Positions 24,973 to 32,984 are shown, numbered from the stretch's first letter. The stretch: 64,000 nt of DNA from Thalassospiraceae bacterium LMO-SO8 (GCA_031655335.1 CP134226.1:1798001-1862000); one strand, 5' to 3'. The notes: a model not told the origin generated them from the letters alone. Program-made: numbers and translations.

Positions 24973-25376
24973 CAGTAATCGACCCCGTCGGCCACCACGT
25001 GCACGGTCTTGTCCACGGTCAGGGTGGTGGTCATGGCGACGGCGAGGGTCTCGCCCGCGCCGAGGGTCAGGAACCGGCCCGGGTCGGCGGGGATGGACGG
25101 GATCACCGAAGGGTCCAGAAGGTCGACCGCCGGCGCCCCGTTCACGCGGCCCGAGTTGGTCGGCAACTGAAAGGTCGCGAGGATGCAGGACGTGGTGCCG
25201 TCGCTCTTCATCAAGGTGAGCGACGGCGTGGCGTCATCCGTCGACGCGGAGACCAGATGCACGCGGGCCCCGTTGGCGCCGGCGGTGAAGATGATTTGGG
25301 CCGTGGTGCCGTCGCCGTTGGTGATGATGGTGCATTGGGAATTCCGGGCGCCGAGATAATCAGGTGTCGTGGCCAT
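24972..25376 (-). CDS. hypothetical phage-cassette protein, beta-rich
   Basis: A 134-residue protein (MATTPDYLGARNSQC...) rich in Thr, Val and Gly with the look of a beta-sandwich structural or receptor-binding accessory protein (LTLGAGETLAVAMTTTLTVD). No signal peptide. It lies between the tail fibre and Hint genes and is coupled to the latter. No family recognised. Confidence 0.65.
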   Translation of the reverse strand: MATTPDYLGARNSQCTIITNGDGTTAQIIFTAGANGARVHLVSASTDDATPSLTLMKSDGTTSCILATFQLPTNSGRVNGAPAVDLLDPSVIPSIPADPGRFLTLGAGETLAVAMTTTLTVDKTVHVVADGVDY

Positions 25377-25388
25377 GTCTGGGTCTCC

Positions 25389-26079
25389 TCAAAGGCCGAA
25401 GCTGAGCGCCGTCAGATGGGCGCCATGGGTGAGGGTCGGGTCGTAGTGGAGTGACCCGGAAGCGTTGACGGCGAGCACCGCCCCCGCGTCGCCGGCGTCC
25501 GGCGGCGCCACGCGCAGGAGAACCTGAGCGTGGCGCCGCCGGCGCGTCCGTGTCGTCGAGCAGTGTCGTGATAAAGGTCGTGGTAGGCAGACCGCCGATG
25601 GAGCCGGCGCCGGGCACGGGTTTGCCCTCGGCGTCGAAGGCGAGAAAGGTTCCGCCCCGCGCCGCGCGGTCCGGCAGGGTCAATACCGCGTCCGGGTCCG
25701 TCGGCGACAACTGCAGGGCGCGCCGCGTGTCGTCGGCGACCTGTTGGAGGGCGGCGGTCAGGAAATCCAATTCGTCGTTGATGACGCGCGCCCGGAAGGC
25801 TCCGGATTCTTGAAAGTCGGACTGTCTCGCGATGGTCAACCGGCGGCGCAGGGTAACAGCGACGCCCATGGTGGGCGCCGTGCCGAAGGTGACCTCGCCG
25901 CCCAGATCATGCCCGGCGCCGGAAACCTCATAGCCGGTCTCCTGTAGGGCGCCGTCGAGGTATACTTCCAGGTCGACGGCCTTGAATATGGGAAAGGGAT
26001 AGGTAAACAGTGTCTGCACGCCGTCGGCAACGTAGCGCTTGCGCGGCGTGATATCGCCGATCTGGATGTGATCTGCCAT
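25389..26079 (-). CDS. phage tail fibre-like protein with an apparent frameshift
   Basis: The N-terminal half (RYVADGVQTLFTYPFPIFKA, DLEVYLDGALQETGYEV, TFGTAPTMGVAVTLRRRLTI, ESGAFRARVINDELDFLTAALQQ, gaps mine) is the standard T7-type tail fibre head-binding domain. After TTLLDDTDAP (about 25535) the uninterrupted frame becomes Arg-rich nonsense and would run to 25360 inside the next gene. A one-base shift there restores VLLRVAPPDAG, VLAVNASGSLHYDPTLTHG and a stop at 25389, 12 bases before the next start. The 691-base span is one base over a multiple of three. The protein is short for a fibre and has no receptor-binding domain. Confidence 0.75.
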
Positions 26080-26130
26080 GAGTATCTCCGGATTGTCAGC
26101 AGGGGTGGGGTGGTCAAGGACGGGGCCGTA

Positions 26131-26517
26131 TTACGGCTGGTCCCGCCATACGCGGATTCCCTTTTCCACGGACCGGCCGACGACGTAGCCGCCGACGCCG
26201 ATCTTTAGAAGCTCCCACATGTCCGGCGGCAGAGGCAGCATGGGCACGCCGAACCAGGGGTGAATGATGTAGTTGTTGGCGACGATGACGCCGAACAGGC
26301 ACATCAGAAGGGGCCGCCAGTTGCGCTGCAACCAGCTGTCGCCTTGGGCTTCGGCGACGATGATCTGGGCCGCCGCCTCGATCTCCTTCATCTGGCCGGT
26401 CAGCACCATTTCCTGCAACCGCGCCTTGATGCGGGCGGCTTCGTCCTTGTCCTCGACCGCCTGGTCGATGACGTTGAACAGCCCGCCGATCACGGGCGCG
26501 ATCAATGCGCTCAGCAT
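26131..26517 (-). CDS. 3TM-type phage/GTA holin
   Basis: A 128-residue membrane protein. N-terminal MLSALIAPVIGGLFNVID, a charged helix (DEAARIKARLQEMVL, with AEAQGDSWLQRNWRPLLMCLFG) and further hydrophobic segments match the 3TM holin family of gene transfer agents and phages. Holins open the inner membrane for endolysin. It directly follows the endolysin gene (5-base gap), forming a lysis module. Confidence 0.8.
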   Translation of the reverse strand: MLSALIAPVIGGLFNVIDQAVEDKDEAARIKARLQEMVLTGQMKEIEAAAQIIVAEAQGDSWLQRNWRPLLMCLFGVIVANNYIIHPWFGVPMLPLPPDMWELLKIGVGGYVVGRSVEKGIRVWRDQP

Positions 26518-26522
26518 GGCCG

Positions 26523-26969
26523 TCACTCGATGTCGGAATAGAACAGATGGCTGCCGATCTCGGCGGACGGCGCCTTGCCTCGGGCCCAGGGCGGATTGGC
26601 GGCCTTGGCGTGGTAATGGGTGGCGCCGTCGGTGGGGTCGGCCAGGGTGCCCGCAAGGGCGCGCCGCGCGATGCGTTGGCAGGTCTGGAAGACCCGATTG
26701 TCCGCGTCCACGGCGTCGATCTTGGCGCGGTTGGGATCGCCCGCGTTCCAACAGGAAAACTGCCACGGCCGGCGGCACACGTCCTCGACCGTGCCGCCCC
26801 ACCAGTAGGTTCCGCCGGCGGCCCGCGCCCGGCGCACCCGGTTCATGACCACGGCGGCGACGGCTTCCTTGCCGCGCACGGACTCGCCCCGCGCTTCGCC
26901 GTAGAGGGTGCGCGCCAGAATGTCGGCGGCGCGCTGGGCCGCCTGCGCGTGATCTGGGGAACGGCTCAT
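26523..26969 (-). CDS. cell wall hydrolase, SleB family (endolysin)
   Basis: A 148-residue peptidoglycan hydrolase. LARTLYGEARGESVRGKEAVAAVVMNR (Glu in GEARGE is the expected catalytic acid), RPWQFSCWN and GATHYHA are the hallmark SleB/CwlJ motifs. AAGGAG lies 6 nt before the ATG at 26969. No signal peptide, consistent with release through the adjacent holin. It would act in lysis for particle release. Confidence 0.88.
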   Translation of the reverse strand: MSRSPDHAQAAQRAADILARTLYGEARGESVRGKEAVAAVVMNRVRRARAAGGTYWWGGTVEDVCRRPWQFSCWNAGDPNRAKIDAVDADNRVFQTCQRIARRALAGTLADPTDGATHYHAKAANPPWARGKAPSAEIGSHLFYSDIE

Positions 26970-26970
26970 G

Positions 26971-27198
26971 TCAGGCTCCTTCGTCATCAATGGAGGGAAG
27001 TTTGTCGGCGGTCCTGCGGCGTATCCGCAGGCGGCTTTCGAGGAACGCCAGACCCGTCTCGAACTCGTGGCGGGCGTCGTCGAGGGCTTGTGCCTGGGTC
27101 CGTGCCCGGCGTTCGAGCCACCACACCAGACCGGCCAGTACGGCGCCGTCGGCGGCGGCCAGGCAGAGCGCCCAGCCGCCTTCCGTCAACTCGGGCAT
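26971..27198 (-). CDS. small single-TM protein, Rz/spanin-like position
   Basis: A 75-residue protein with one N-terminal membrane segment (WALCLAAADGAVLAGLVWWL) followed by a charged coiled helix (RARTQAQALDDARHEFETGL). Size, topology and place just upstream of endolysin and holin fit an inner-membrane spanin, but this is inferred from architecture. It starts 3 bases after a tiny upstream frame and ends 1 base before the endolysin start. Confidence 0.6.
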   Translation of the reverse strand: MPELTEGGWALCLAAADGAVLAGLVWWLERRARTQAQALDDARHEFETGLAFLESRLRIRRRTADKLPSIDDEGA

Positions 27199-27201
27199 CG
27201 G

Positions 27202-27282
27202 TCAGGCCAGCGCCTGCGCGATCATCGCCGCGCACAGCAAAGCGCCCGCCGCCGCCAGAATGGCGGCCGGGTCGTTCCTCAT
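27202..27282 (-). CDS. 26-residue hydrophobic peptide, possible first gene of the lysis module
   Basis: ATG at 27282 with CAGGAGA 8 nt upstream encodes MRNDPAAILAAAGALLCAAM followed by IAQALA, a single short membrane helix. The stop is 3 bases from the start of the spanin-like gene. The ribosome-binding site and spacing favour a real gene; there is no homology evidence. Confidence 0.45.
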   Translation of the reverse strand: MRNDPAAILAAAGALLCAAMIAQALA

Positions 27283-27327
27283 CGATTGGGTCTCCTGTTG
27301 GGGGCGCCGGTTCGGGCGCGAAATGGA

Positions 27328-28164
27328 TCAGTCCTGGTAGAGTGCCTGCTCGCCCCGCGCCTTCACGCCGGCGGCCAGTCCGCGGATGATGCCGGGGATC
27401 AGGTCCTGCGTTTGCTCGATCGTCATGCCGGTCTTGATCGCCGGATCGTAGAGGGCGCGCAGGAGGATTCTGTCATTCAGTGGAAGTGTGACCGGCCGCG
27501 CGCGGGTGTCCGAGAAAATCGTCGGAAAATACGTCGCCCGGTCGGCGGGCAGGCCCAAGGCTTGGACTAATTCCTCGACGACGCACGATTCCGATTGGCG
27601 TTCGCCCTCTGGCAGGCTGAAGACGATATGACCCCAGGCGATGAAGCCATCGTCACCGATTTCATGAATCGCGTAACAGGTCGCCAGTCTTATCCGGTCG
27701 TAGTCGATGCCGAATGTGCGCGCCATCTCGCCTGCTGATGTGCCGGGGGGCGCATAGAACACCGATATGCCGACGTTCTGGTCGAAACGCTTGGTCTCAT
27801 GGAACCGAATGCCGGTGTACTTCGACAGGATTGCAAACTGACGTTCCGTCAGCTGCCGGTACCAGGCTGGAAGAGTCCGATGGTAATACACGGAAACGTC
27901 CGCTCCCCACTTGTTGAGCGGAAGCTTATGGGACCGGTCGACAAGATCCGACGTATGGGCGACCAGATAGAAGCTTTCGATGAGGGCGTCTTTCGACGCC
28001 AGGACGTTGCTTTCACGATCCGTCCGAATGACCTGATAGGCGTAGTTTCCCGAAAACCACAGGATCGGCGCGAGGATGGCGAGGATGGCGAGAAGCGATG
28101 CCCGGCGCGCGAAGCGCTGAAAACGACGGGCGGCCTGAGGGGTACCTTTGCTTTTTGGTGTCAT
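27328..28164 (-). CDS. membrane-anchored DUF2927-type protein, copy 1
   Basis: A 278-residue protein with a basic N-terminus, one membrane anchor (LLAILAILAPILWFSG) and a large periplasmic part. Blocks such as RLATCYAIHEIG, SCVVEELVQALGLPADR and LPLNDRILLRALYDP resemble DUF2927, a family possibly related to metalloprotease-like folds. The tandem paralogue at 29123-29959 is clearly divergent, whereas the preceding genes share near-identical 5' halves. Each follows its 238-240-residue neighbour within about 50 bases. A partner or immunity role is inference. A TATACT -10-like site at about 28202-28207 may give it its own promoter. Confidence 0.75.
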   Translation of the reverse strand: MTPKSKGTPQAARRFQRFARRASLLAILAILAPILWFSGNYAYQVIRTDRESNVLASKDALIESFYLVAHTSDLVDRSHKLPLNKWGADVSVYYHRTLPAWYRQLTERQFAILSKYTGIRFHETKRFDQNVGISVFYAPPGTSAGEMARTFGIDYDRIRLATCYAIHEIGDDGFIAWGHIVFSLPEGERQSESCVVEELVQALGLPADRATYFPTIFSDTRARPVTLPLNDRILLRALYDPAIKTGMTIEQTQDLIPGIIRGLAAGVKARGEQALYQD

Positions 28165-28211
28165 GGAGCACGTCCGAAGTCGAGCCGATACGGTGGCGGG
28201 AGTATAGCGTT

Positions 28212-28928
28212 TCAGATCCAGCCGTCGTCATTCTGACGTTTCTTCACCGTCGATTCAAAGAACGTTGGCGCTTGCAGCCGTGTTCCGATGCTCAACAGGT
28301 TGTCGATGATTCGGGTCATGCGAGCCAACGTGTCGTCGCGAAGATTGACCGCCCGCGGATCGTCGGGCTTGCCGTCCGGCCCGACCGGAATGGAAAATTC
28401 GACCCGGCGCTTGGCAAGAAGGTCCATCAGCTCGCGCATCTTGTCCTGGAAGGCGGCGGGCTGGTCGTCTTTCGATCTGGGCGGGCCGGGCGGCAAAATG
28501 GTCGTGTAGGGCGGCGGCAGATCGATGCGGGCCTTGGGTTCATCGGGCGCCTTCATGCGGCCCGACGACACGGCCCGCTGGCCGAGAACCTCCGTCGGAC
28601 CCCAAGGCTTGACGATGCCGTCGCGGCGCAGGCCGCCGCCGGCCAGTTCGTTCAGCCGGTCCTGGCCCTTCTCGACGGCGCGGAAGAAGTCTTCGTCGGC
28701 GGTGTCCGTCGGCGCGGGCAGGATGCCGTTCCCGGCAAGGAAGCCGGAAACGCGATGAACGTCTTCGGGCTTGTTGGCTTGGCCGCGGCCGACGCCGTCG
28801 CTGAGAAAGGACCGTCCGAACCCGCCGAAGCCGTCGGAACCGCCCCGGCCGGGCAGGCCGGCCTGCGTGTCGTCGTCACCGCTCGGCGGTGCCGGTGGCA
28901 AGGCCGGGCCGCTTTCCATGCTCCCCAT
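28212..28928 (-). CDS. modular protein with shared N-terminal module, copy 1
   Basis: A 238-residue protein. Residues 25-120 carry a module (GFGGFGRSFLSDGVGRGQ, DEDFFRAVEKGQDRLNEL, DGIVKPWGPTEVLGQRAVS) also found at 30005-30730 and 39717-41033. It resembles the peptidoglycan-binding-like domain of 51134-51940 (NTDVDD..., FQE, DGxxKPxGET). The C-terminal 100 residues (FQDKMRELMDLLAKRRVEF...) differ more from the tandem copy than the N-terminus does. No signal peptide. AAGGAG lies 6 nt before the ATG. It could be an exported effector or a structural protein; function unknown. Confidence 0.7.
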   Translation of the reverse strand: MGSMESGPALPPAPPSGDDDTQAGLPGRGGSDGFGGFGRSFLSDGVGRGQANKPEDVHRVSGFLAGNGILPAPTDTADEDFFRAVEKGQDRLNELAGGGLRRDGIVKPWGPTEVLGQRAVSSGRMKAPDEPKARIDLPPPYTTILPPGPPRSKDDQPAAFQDKMRELMDLLAKRRVEFSIPVGPDGKPDDPRAVNLRDDTLARMTRIIDNLLSIGTRLQAPTFFESTVKKRQNDDGWI

Positions 28929-28998
28929 CGGGATCTCCTTAAGGTGTGGGATTGAAACGTCCGGGGGCGCAGGCGCACCTCGCCCGTTCGTTGACTTG

Positions 28999-29027
28999 GT
29001 TATGGCAGATCATGCAGACTGTGTCAA
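28999..29027 (-). promoter_or_regulatory. promoter of modular gene copy 1, with conserved upstream box
   Basis: Minus strand: TTGACA (29022-29027), 17-bp spacer, CATAAC (28999-29004). Just upstream is an AT-rich box (TATATAGGATTATATTC, about 29028-29045) also found before 30005-30730, 30840-31877 and 39717-41033. Confidence 0.6.
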
Positions 29028-29037
29028 GAATATAATC

Positions 29038-29106
29038 CTATATACTGTCAAAATTTTGACCCGGCTGAGCGGTGGCGGCCGATTGCAGCAGCGACCGGCG
29101 GCCCGG
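29038..29106 (-). pseudogene. relic of the 3' end of the 345-residue peptidoglycan-binding-like gene
   Basis: Sixty-nine bases (22 codons plus stop) nearly identical to the end of the gene at 30840-31877. It was carried along in the 1.8-kb tandem duplication and now forms the upstream flank of the left copy's promoter. Confidence 0.8.
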
Positions 29107-29122
29107 CTCGGGCGCGGTGGGG

Positions 29123-29959
29123 TCAGTCCTGATAGAGGGCCTGTTCGCCCCGGGCCTTCACGCCGGTCACCAAGCGGCGGATGATGCCGGGGACAAGCCG
29201 CCGGGTTTCCTCAAGCGACATCCCGGCCTTAATGGTGGGATCGTAGAGCGTGCGCAGCAGGATCATGTCGTTCAGGGACAATGCCGCGGGGCGCGCCTGA
29301 TCGTTGGTGAAGACCGTGGGAAAGTAGGTCGCCCGGTCGGCCTCGAGGCCGAGGACCTGAACCGTTTCTTCGACGATGCAGGCCAGGGTTCTCCGCTCTT
29401 CCGGCGGACGGCGGAACACGACGATTCCCCAGGCGATTTTGCGGTCCGCACCGGGTTCGTACGTGGCGAAGCAGGTCGCCAGTCGCAAGCGGTCCGCGTC
29501 GACCCCGAAATCCCGCGCCATCTGCGCCACGGACCTGCCGTCCTCCGCATAGAAGAATGAAAGGCCGTGGTCCGCATCCTGGGTATCCGTTCGTTGAAAT
29601 TGGATGCCGGAAATTCGGGACAGAATCTTGATCTGATGTTCGCTCATCCGCCGGTGCCAGGCGGGCATGGATGGATGAAAATAGACAGGGACCATGTCGC
29701 CCCATTTCCGGGCCGGGTATTTGAACGCCGGGTCGCCGTGGTCCGACGTATGGGCAACCAAATAGAAGCTTTCGATGAGGGCGCCTTCCGCCGCCAAGAC
29801 GCCGCTTTCCGATTCGGTTCTGATGACTTGGTATGAATAGTATCCACCAAATCCCAAAACCGGGAGGATGATGGCCAGAACGGCGACGAGGGCCGCGCGC
29901 CGTGCAAATCGTTGGAAGCGGCGGCCGGCCCACGGTATGCGGCTGTCCCAATGTTTCAT
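29123..29959 (-). CDS. membrane-anchored DUF2927-type protein, copy 2
   Basis: A 278-residue paralogue of the gene at 27328-28164: basic N-terminus, membrane anchor (ALVAVLAIILPVLGFGG), then RLATCFATYEPG, ACIVEETVQVLGLEADR and LSLNDMILLRTLYDP. The C-terminal GVKARGEQALYQD is identical in both. Divergence from copy 1 is high compared with the 97% identity of the upstream genes' 5' halves, suggesting each copy follows the C-terminus of its own neighbour. A TATAAT sequence lies at 29995-30000, upstream of the start. Confidence 0.75.
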   Translation of the reverse strand: MKHWDSRIPWAGRRFQRFARRAALVAVLAIILPVLGFGGYYSYQVIRTESESGVLAAEGALIESFYLVAHTSDHGDPAFKYPARKWGDMVPVYFHPSMPAWHRRMSEHQIKILSRISGIQFQRTDTQDADHGLSFFYAEDGRSVAQMARDFGVDADRLRLATCFATYEPGADRKIAWGIVVFRRPPEERRTLACIVEETVQVLGLEADRATYFPTVFTNDQARPAALSLNDMILLRTLYDPTIKAGMSLEETRRLVPGIIRRLVTGVKARGEQALYQD

Positions 29960-30004
29960 AAATCCGGTCCCGGGCGGTGGGAGTATGACCCTGATTATAT
30001 CCCG

Positions 30005-30730
30005 TCAGGCGCCGCCGTCGTTATCCCGAGATGGTTTGACGGTCGATTCGAAGAAGGTCGGCGCTTTGAGCAACGTTCCGACGCTCAGGAGGTTGTCGAA
30101 AATGCGCGTCAAGCGTTCCAGCGTGTCGTCACGAAGGTTGACCGCGTTCCGGTCGTCCGGTTTGCCGTTCGGGCCGACGGGAATGATGTATTCCACCTTC
30201 CGCTTCGCAAGGAGGTCCAGGAGATCCTGCATCTGGTCCCGGAAGCTGGCGGGGTGGTCATCCTTCGGCCGGGGCGGCGCGGCCGGGCCGGGCGGCGGAA
30301 TGTCGGTATAGGGCGGCGGCAGATCGATGCGGGCCTTGGGTTCATCGGGCGCCTTCATCCGTCCCGACGACACGGCCCGCTGGCCGAGAACCTCCGTCGG
30401 CCCCCAGGGCTTGACGATGCCGTCGCGGCGCCGGCCGCCGCCGGCCAGTTCGTTCAGCCGGTCCTGGCCCTTCTCGACGGCGCGGAAGAAGTCTTCGTCG
30501 GCGGTGTCCGTCGGCGCGGGCAGGATGCCGTTCCCGGCAAGGAAGCCGGAAACGCGATGAACGTCCTCGGGCTTGTTGGCTTGGCCGCGGCCGACGCCGT
30601 CGCTGAGAAAGGACCGTCCGAACCCGCCGAAGCCGTCGGAACCGCCGCGGCCGGGCAGGCCGGCGGGCGTGTCGTCGTCACCGGCCGGCGGTGCCGGCGG
30701 CAAGACCGGGCCGCTTTCCATGCTCCCCAT
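30005..30730 (-). CDS. modular protein with shared N-terminal module, copy 2
   Basis: A 241-residue paralogue of 28212-28928. The N-terminal 135 residues are nearly identical to copy 1 (GGFGRSFLSDGVGRGQANKP, KPWGPTEVLGQRAVSSGRMK), while the Pro-rich linker and C-terminal 95 residues (FRDQMQDLLDLLAKRKVEYI...) have diverged. The start has AAGGAG 6 nt upstream. The promoter lies in the last codons of the upstream 345-residue gene. It precedes DUF2927 copy 2 by 45 bases. Confidence 0.7.
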   Translation of the reverse strand: MGSMESGPVLPPAPPAGDDDTPAGLPGRGGSDGFGGFGRSFLSDGVGRGQANKPEDVHRVSGFLAGNGILPAPTDTADEDFFRAVEKGQDRLNELAGGGRRRDGIVKPWGPTEVLGQRAVSSGRMKAPDEPKARIDLPPPYTDIPPPGPAAPPRPKDDHPASFRDQMQDLLDLLAKRKVEYIIPVGPNGKPDDRNAVNLRDDTLERLTRIFDNLLSVGTLLKAPTFFESTVKPSRDNDGGA

Positions 30731-30908
30731 CTGGGTCTCCTTAAGGTGTGGGATTGAAACGTCCGGGGGCGCAGACGCACCTCGCCCGTTCGTTGGATTG
30801 GTTATGGCAGATCATGCAGACTGTGTCAAGAATATAATCCTACACACTGTCAAAATTTTGACCCGGCTGAGCGGTGGCGGCCGATTGCAGCAGCGACCGG
30901 CGGCCCGG
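30310..30908. repeat. tandem duplication, conserved core, right copy
   Basis: Partner of 28508-29106 (offset 1802 bp, about 97% identity). This copy keeps the complete 345-residue gene upstream, so it is probably the ancestral arrangement. Confidence 0.9.
30801..30829 (-). promoter_or_regulatory. promoter of modular gene copy 2, with conserved upstream box
   Basis: Minus strand: TTGACA (30824-30829), 17-bp spacer, CATAAC (30801-30806). The upstream AT-rich box GGATTATATTC abuts the -35 and runs into the last codons of the upstream gene. Confidence 0.6.
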
Positions 30909-31877
30909 TTTGGGCGGCTCGAACAGGAAGAAACCCAGGTTGCGGCCCATGGTTTCCGTCAGCCGCCGGGGGCCGGCGGCCCTGAGCACGCGCATCAGCG
31001 CCGCCTCGGTCTTGGGCCCGATGATGCCGTCCTCGCGCAGCGCCGTGAAGCCGCGCGGCCCCAGCAAAACCTTGCCCAGGTCGTTGACCGACATCTGGAG
31101 ACTCTCGCCTTCCTCGGTCGGGGTTTGGGGATCGCCCGCCGCGGGGTCGCGGAACAATTCGGCGAAGGATGCGGAGGTGGCCGCGCGAAGACCGTCCGGC
31201 GACGCGCCGCCGGCCAGGCCGCGCAGGGCGGCTTCGAAGCGGCCGAGGGCGAGGGCCTCCTCGATCTTGGCTGACCCCAGCCGCGCCGCCGCCGTGCGCA
31301 GGGCGGCCCGGGTCTTGGGCCCGGGGTCGCCGTCGTCCTTGAGGTCCTGGAACATCGGCCCCGGGGCCGGCGCCCGGTCCGCGCCGGCGCCTTGGGCCGC
31401 CGTCGCCGCCTGATTGAGGATGGTCAGGCCCCGCTGCAGGAAGCGGACGGCATCCCGAGACCCCTGGGTTTCCGCGACGTCGGCAACCCGCTCCGCCAGG
31501 CGCCCGACGGCGCGGGTGAGGTCCATGCCGTCGATGGTGCGGGCGGGGACAGGAGTCCCGTTAATGGTTCGGCGCGCCGTCGGGGCCAGGAGGCGGCCGG
31601 TCTCATCGGCATCCGCCGGGTCTGTGCCGTAGGCGTCGTCGTAGAACGCGCGCTCGAACTGGTCGAGGGTTTCTTTCTCTGTCCCGGCGGGCAGAGCGAG
31701 CCGGCGTTCTGCAATCTGGCGGATCTCTGCCTCGGTCAGGTCGCGGGGCGATTTGGCCAGAATGTCCTCCAGTCCGCCGTCGGATCTGGTCAGCTGATCG
31801 ATGAGCGCCTGGCGGTTGAAGGCGGTGTGCGCGCCGCCGCCGCGTTGGGCGCGCGGCGCGATCTGTTTCGTTGTCAT
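30840..31877 (-). CDS. protein with peptidoglycan-binding-like repeats and degenerate GH108-like part
   Basis: A 345-residue protein without signal peptide. Two peptidoglycan-binding-type motifs are visible: DDGDPGPKTRAALRTAAARL near residue 190 and EDGIIGPKTEAALMRVL near residue 300. The middle part (QFERAFYDDAYGTDPADA) recalls the FERAFYDD/AQVYRAYFDDAL segment of the 39717-41033 protein. Whether it keeps lytic activity is unclear, since no catalytic Glu motif is obvious. It is the first gene of the block leading to the modular and DUF2927 pair and has the shared promoter box. Its 3' end is duplicated as a relic at 29038-29106. Confidence 0.65.
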   Translation of the reverse strand: MTTKQIAPRAQRGGGAHTAFNRQALIDQLTRSDGGLEDILAKSPRDLTEAEIRQIAERRLALPAGTEKETLDQFERAFYDDAYGTDPADADETGRLLAPTARRTINGTPVPARTIDGMDLTRAVGRLAERVADVAETQGSRDAVRFLQRGLTILNQAATAAQGAGADRAPAPGPMFQDLKDDGDPGPKTRAALRTAAARLGSAKIEEALALGRFEAALRGLAGGASPDGLRAATSASFAELFRDPAAGDPQTPTEEGESLQMSVNDLGKVLLGPRGFTALREDGIIGPKTEAALMRVLRAAGPRRLTETMGRNLGFFLFEPPKPGRRSLLQSAATAQPGQNFDSV

Positions 31878-32016
31878 GGGGTGTCTCCAGAAGGAGGCGC
31901 GCCTGCGGCGACAGCGCCGGTCAGGCGGGGCCGGGCGGCCGTATCGAATGATGGAAAGATCGTCGGAGCGGGCCGGCGCCGAAGCGCGGACACAGGTCGC
32001 CCTGTCGATGGAAGGG

Positions 32017-32045
32017 ACCTTAGCCGAGCGGCCTGCTCAAGTCAA
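32017..32045 (-). promoter_or_regulatory. promoter of the 345-residue gene, with conserved upstream box
   Basis: Minus strand: TTGACT (32040-32045), 17-bp spacer, TAAGGT (32017-32022). The upstream box CCTATATACGGATTATTTTC (about 32046-32066) matches the boxes at the other three loci. The leader to the ATG at 31877 is about 130 nt. Confidence 0.6.
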
Positions 32046-32102
32046 GGAAAATAATCCGTATATAGGAATCTTAAAATTTCAACTTGCCGCCACGGCCGCG
32101 CC

Positions 32103-32984
32103 TCAATTCTCCACCGACAGGATCGCGGCCAGCCCTTCGCGGTAAGTGGGATAGGACAGCACCGTCCCCAGGTCGTCCTTGATGCGCGCGTTGCTGACCA
32201 CCCGGTTGTCGCGCCAGAAGCTTCGCGCCATGGGCGACATGGTCTCGGCCGCGGCGTCGAACGGCAGAAGGTCGGGAGCGGGCAAGCCCAGCAGCATGGC
32301 GCCGTGTGCGACCACATCGGCCTGGGGCGCAGGTTCGTCGTCACAGACGTTGTAGACGGATCCCGGATTCGGTCGCGCCATGGAGATGCGGAGCACGGCC
32401 CCGATATCGGCGACATGGATACGGGAGAACCGATGTCCCGGCTTGTCGATGCGCCGCGCCGTACCCTGGCGCAGCTGGTCGAGCACGCTGCGCCCAGGCC
32501 CGTAGATCCCGGCCAGGCGGAAGAGGTGGACCGGCAGGCCCGATGCGCGGCCGAACGCCCGCCAGGCGGCTTCGGCGGCGGCGCGGAATTCACCCCGGGG
32601 CGAGGTCGGGGCCAGGGGGCTGTCCTCGGTGACAACGGCGCCGCCGGTGTCGCCGTAAACCCCGGTGGTCGAGAGATATCCGGCCCAGTGGATGTGCCCG
32701 GCGGCCTGGTCAAGGGCCTGTCCGGCATGCATCAGCACGGGATCGCCTTCGGCGCTGGGCGGGATGGACATCAACAGGTGATCCGCACGGGCCAGGGCGC
32801 TCTCTCCGTCGGCGTCCAGGGGGGCCGTGCCGTCGAACACATGGGCGTCGATCCCGATTGTCCGCAGCTTCGCCTGCTTGCCTGGGGTGCGGCAGGTTCC
32901 GGCCACGGTCCAGCCTTCGGCCATCAGGTCACGGGCCAAGGTCAGGGCACTGAAGCCCAATCCAAAACAGAACAGGTTGGTCAT
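32103..32984 (-). CDS. SDR-type NAD(P)-dependent epimerase/dehydratase (YeeZ-like)
   Basis: A 293-residue Rossmann-fold protein. The N-terminal FCFGLGFSALTLARDLMAEG is a GxGxxS-type nucleotide-binding loop, followed by LSTTGVYGDTGG and an atypical SDR active-site region, RLAGIYGPGRS, FSRIHVADIGAVL and VYNVCDDEPAP. This matches the YeeZ-like extended or atypical SDRs, whose substrate is unknown. It is single, between the effector-like block and a convergent TPR gene. Confidence 0.85.
   Translation of the reverse strand: MTNLFCFGLGFSALTLARDLMAEGWTVAGTCRTPGKQAKLRTIGIDAHVFDGTAPLDADGESALARADHLLMSIPPSAEGDPVLMHAGQALDQAAGHIHWAGYLSTTGVYGDTGGAVVTEDSPLAPTSPRGEFRAAAEAAWRAFGRASGLPVHLFRLAGIYGPGRSVLDQLRQGTARRIDKPGHRFSRIHVADIGAVLRISMARPNPGSVYNVCDDEPAPQADVVAHGAMLLGLPAPDLLPFDAAAETMSPMARSFWRDNRVVSNARIKDDLGTVLSYPTYREGLAAILSVEN

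Larger units (their letters stand above)
28508..29106. repeat. tandem duplication, conserved core, left copy
   Basis: This 599-bp block is about 97% identical (some 20 differences counted by eye) to 30310-30908, offset 1802 bp. It covers the 5' two-thirds of the modular gene, its promoter and the last codons of the gene upstream. The rest of each unit (27328-28507, 29123-30309) is homologous but much more diverged. Confidence 0.9.
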
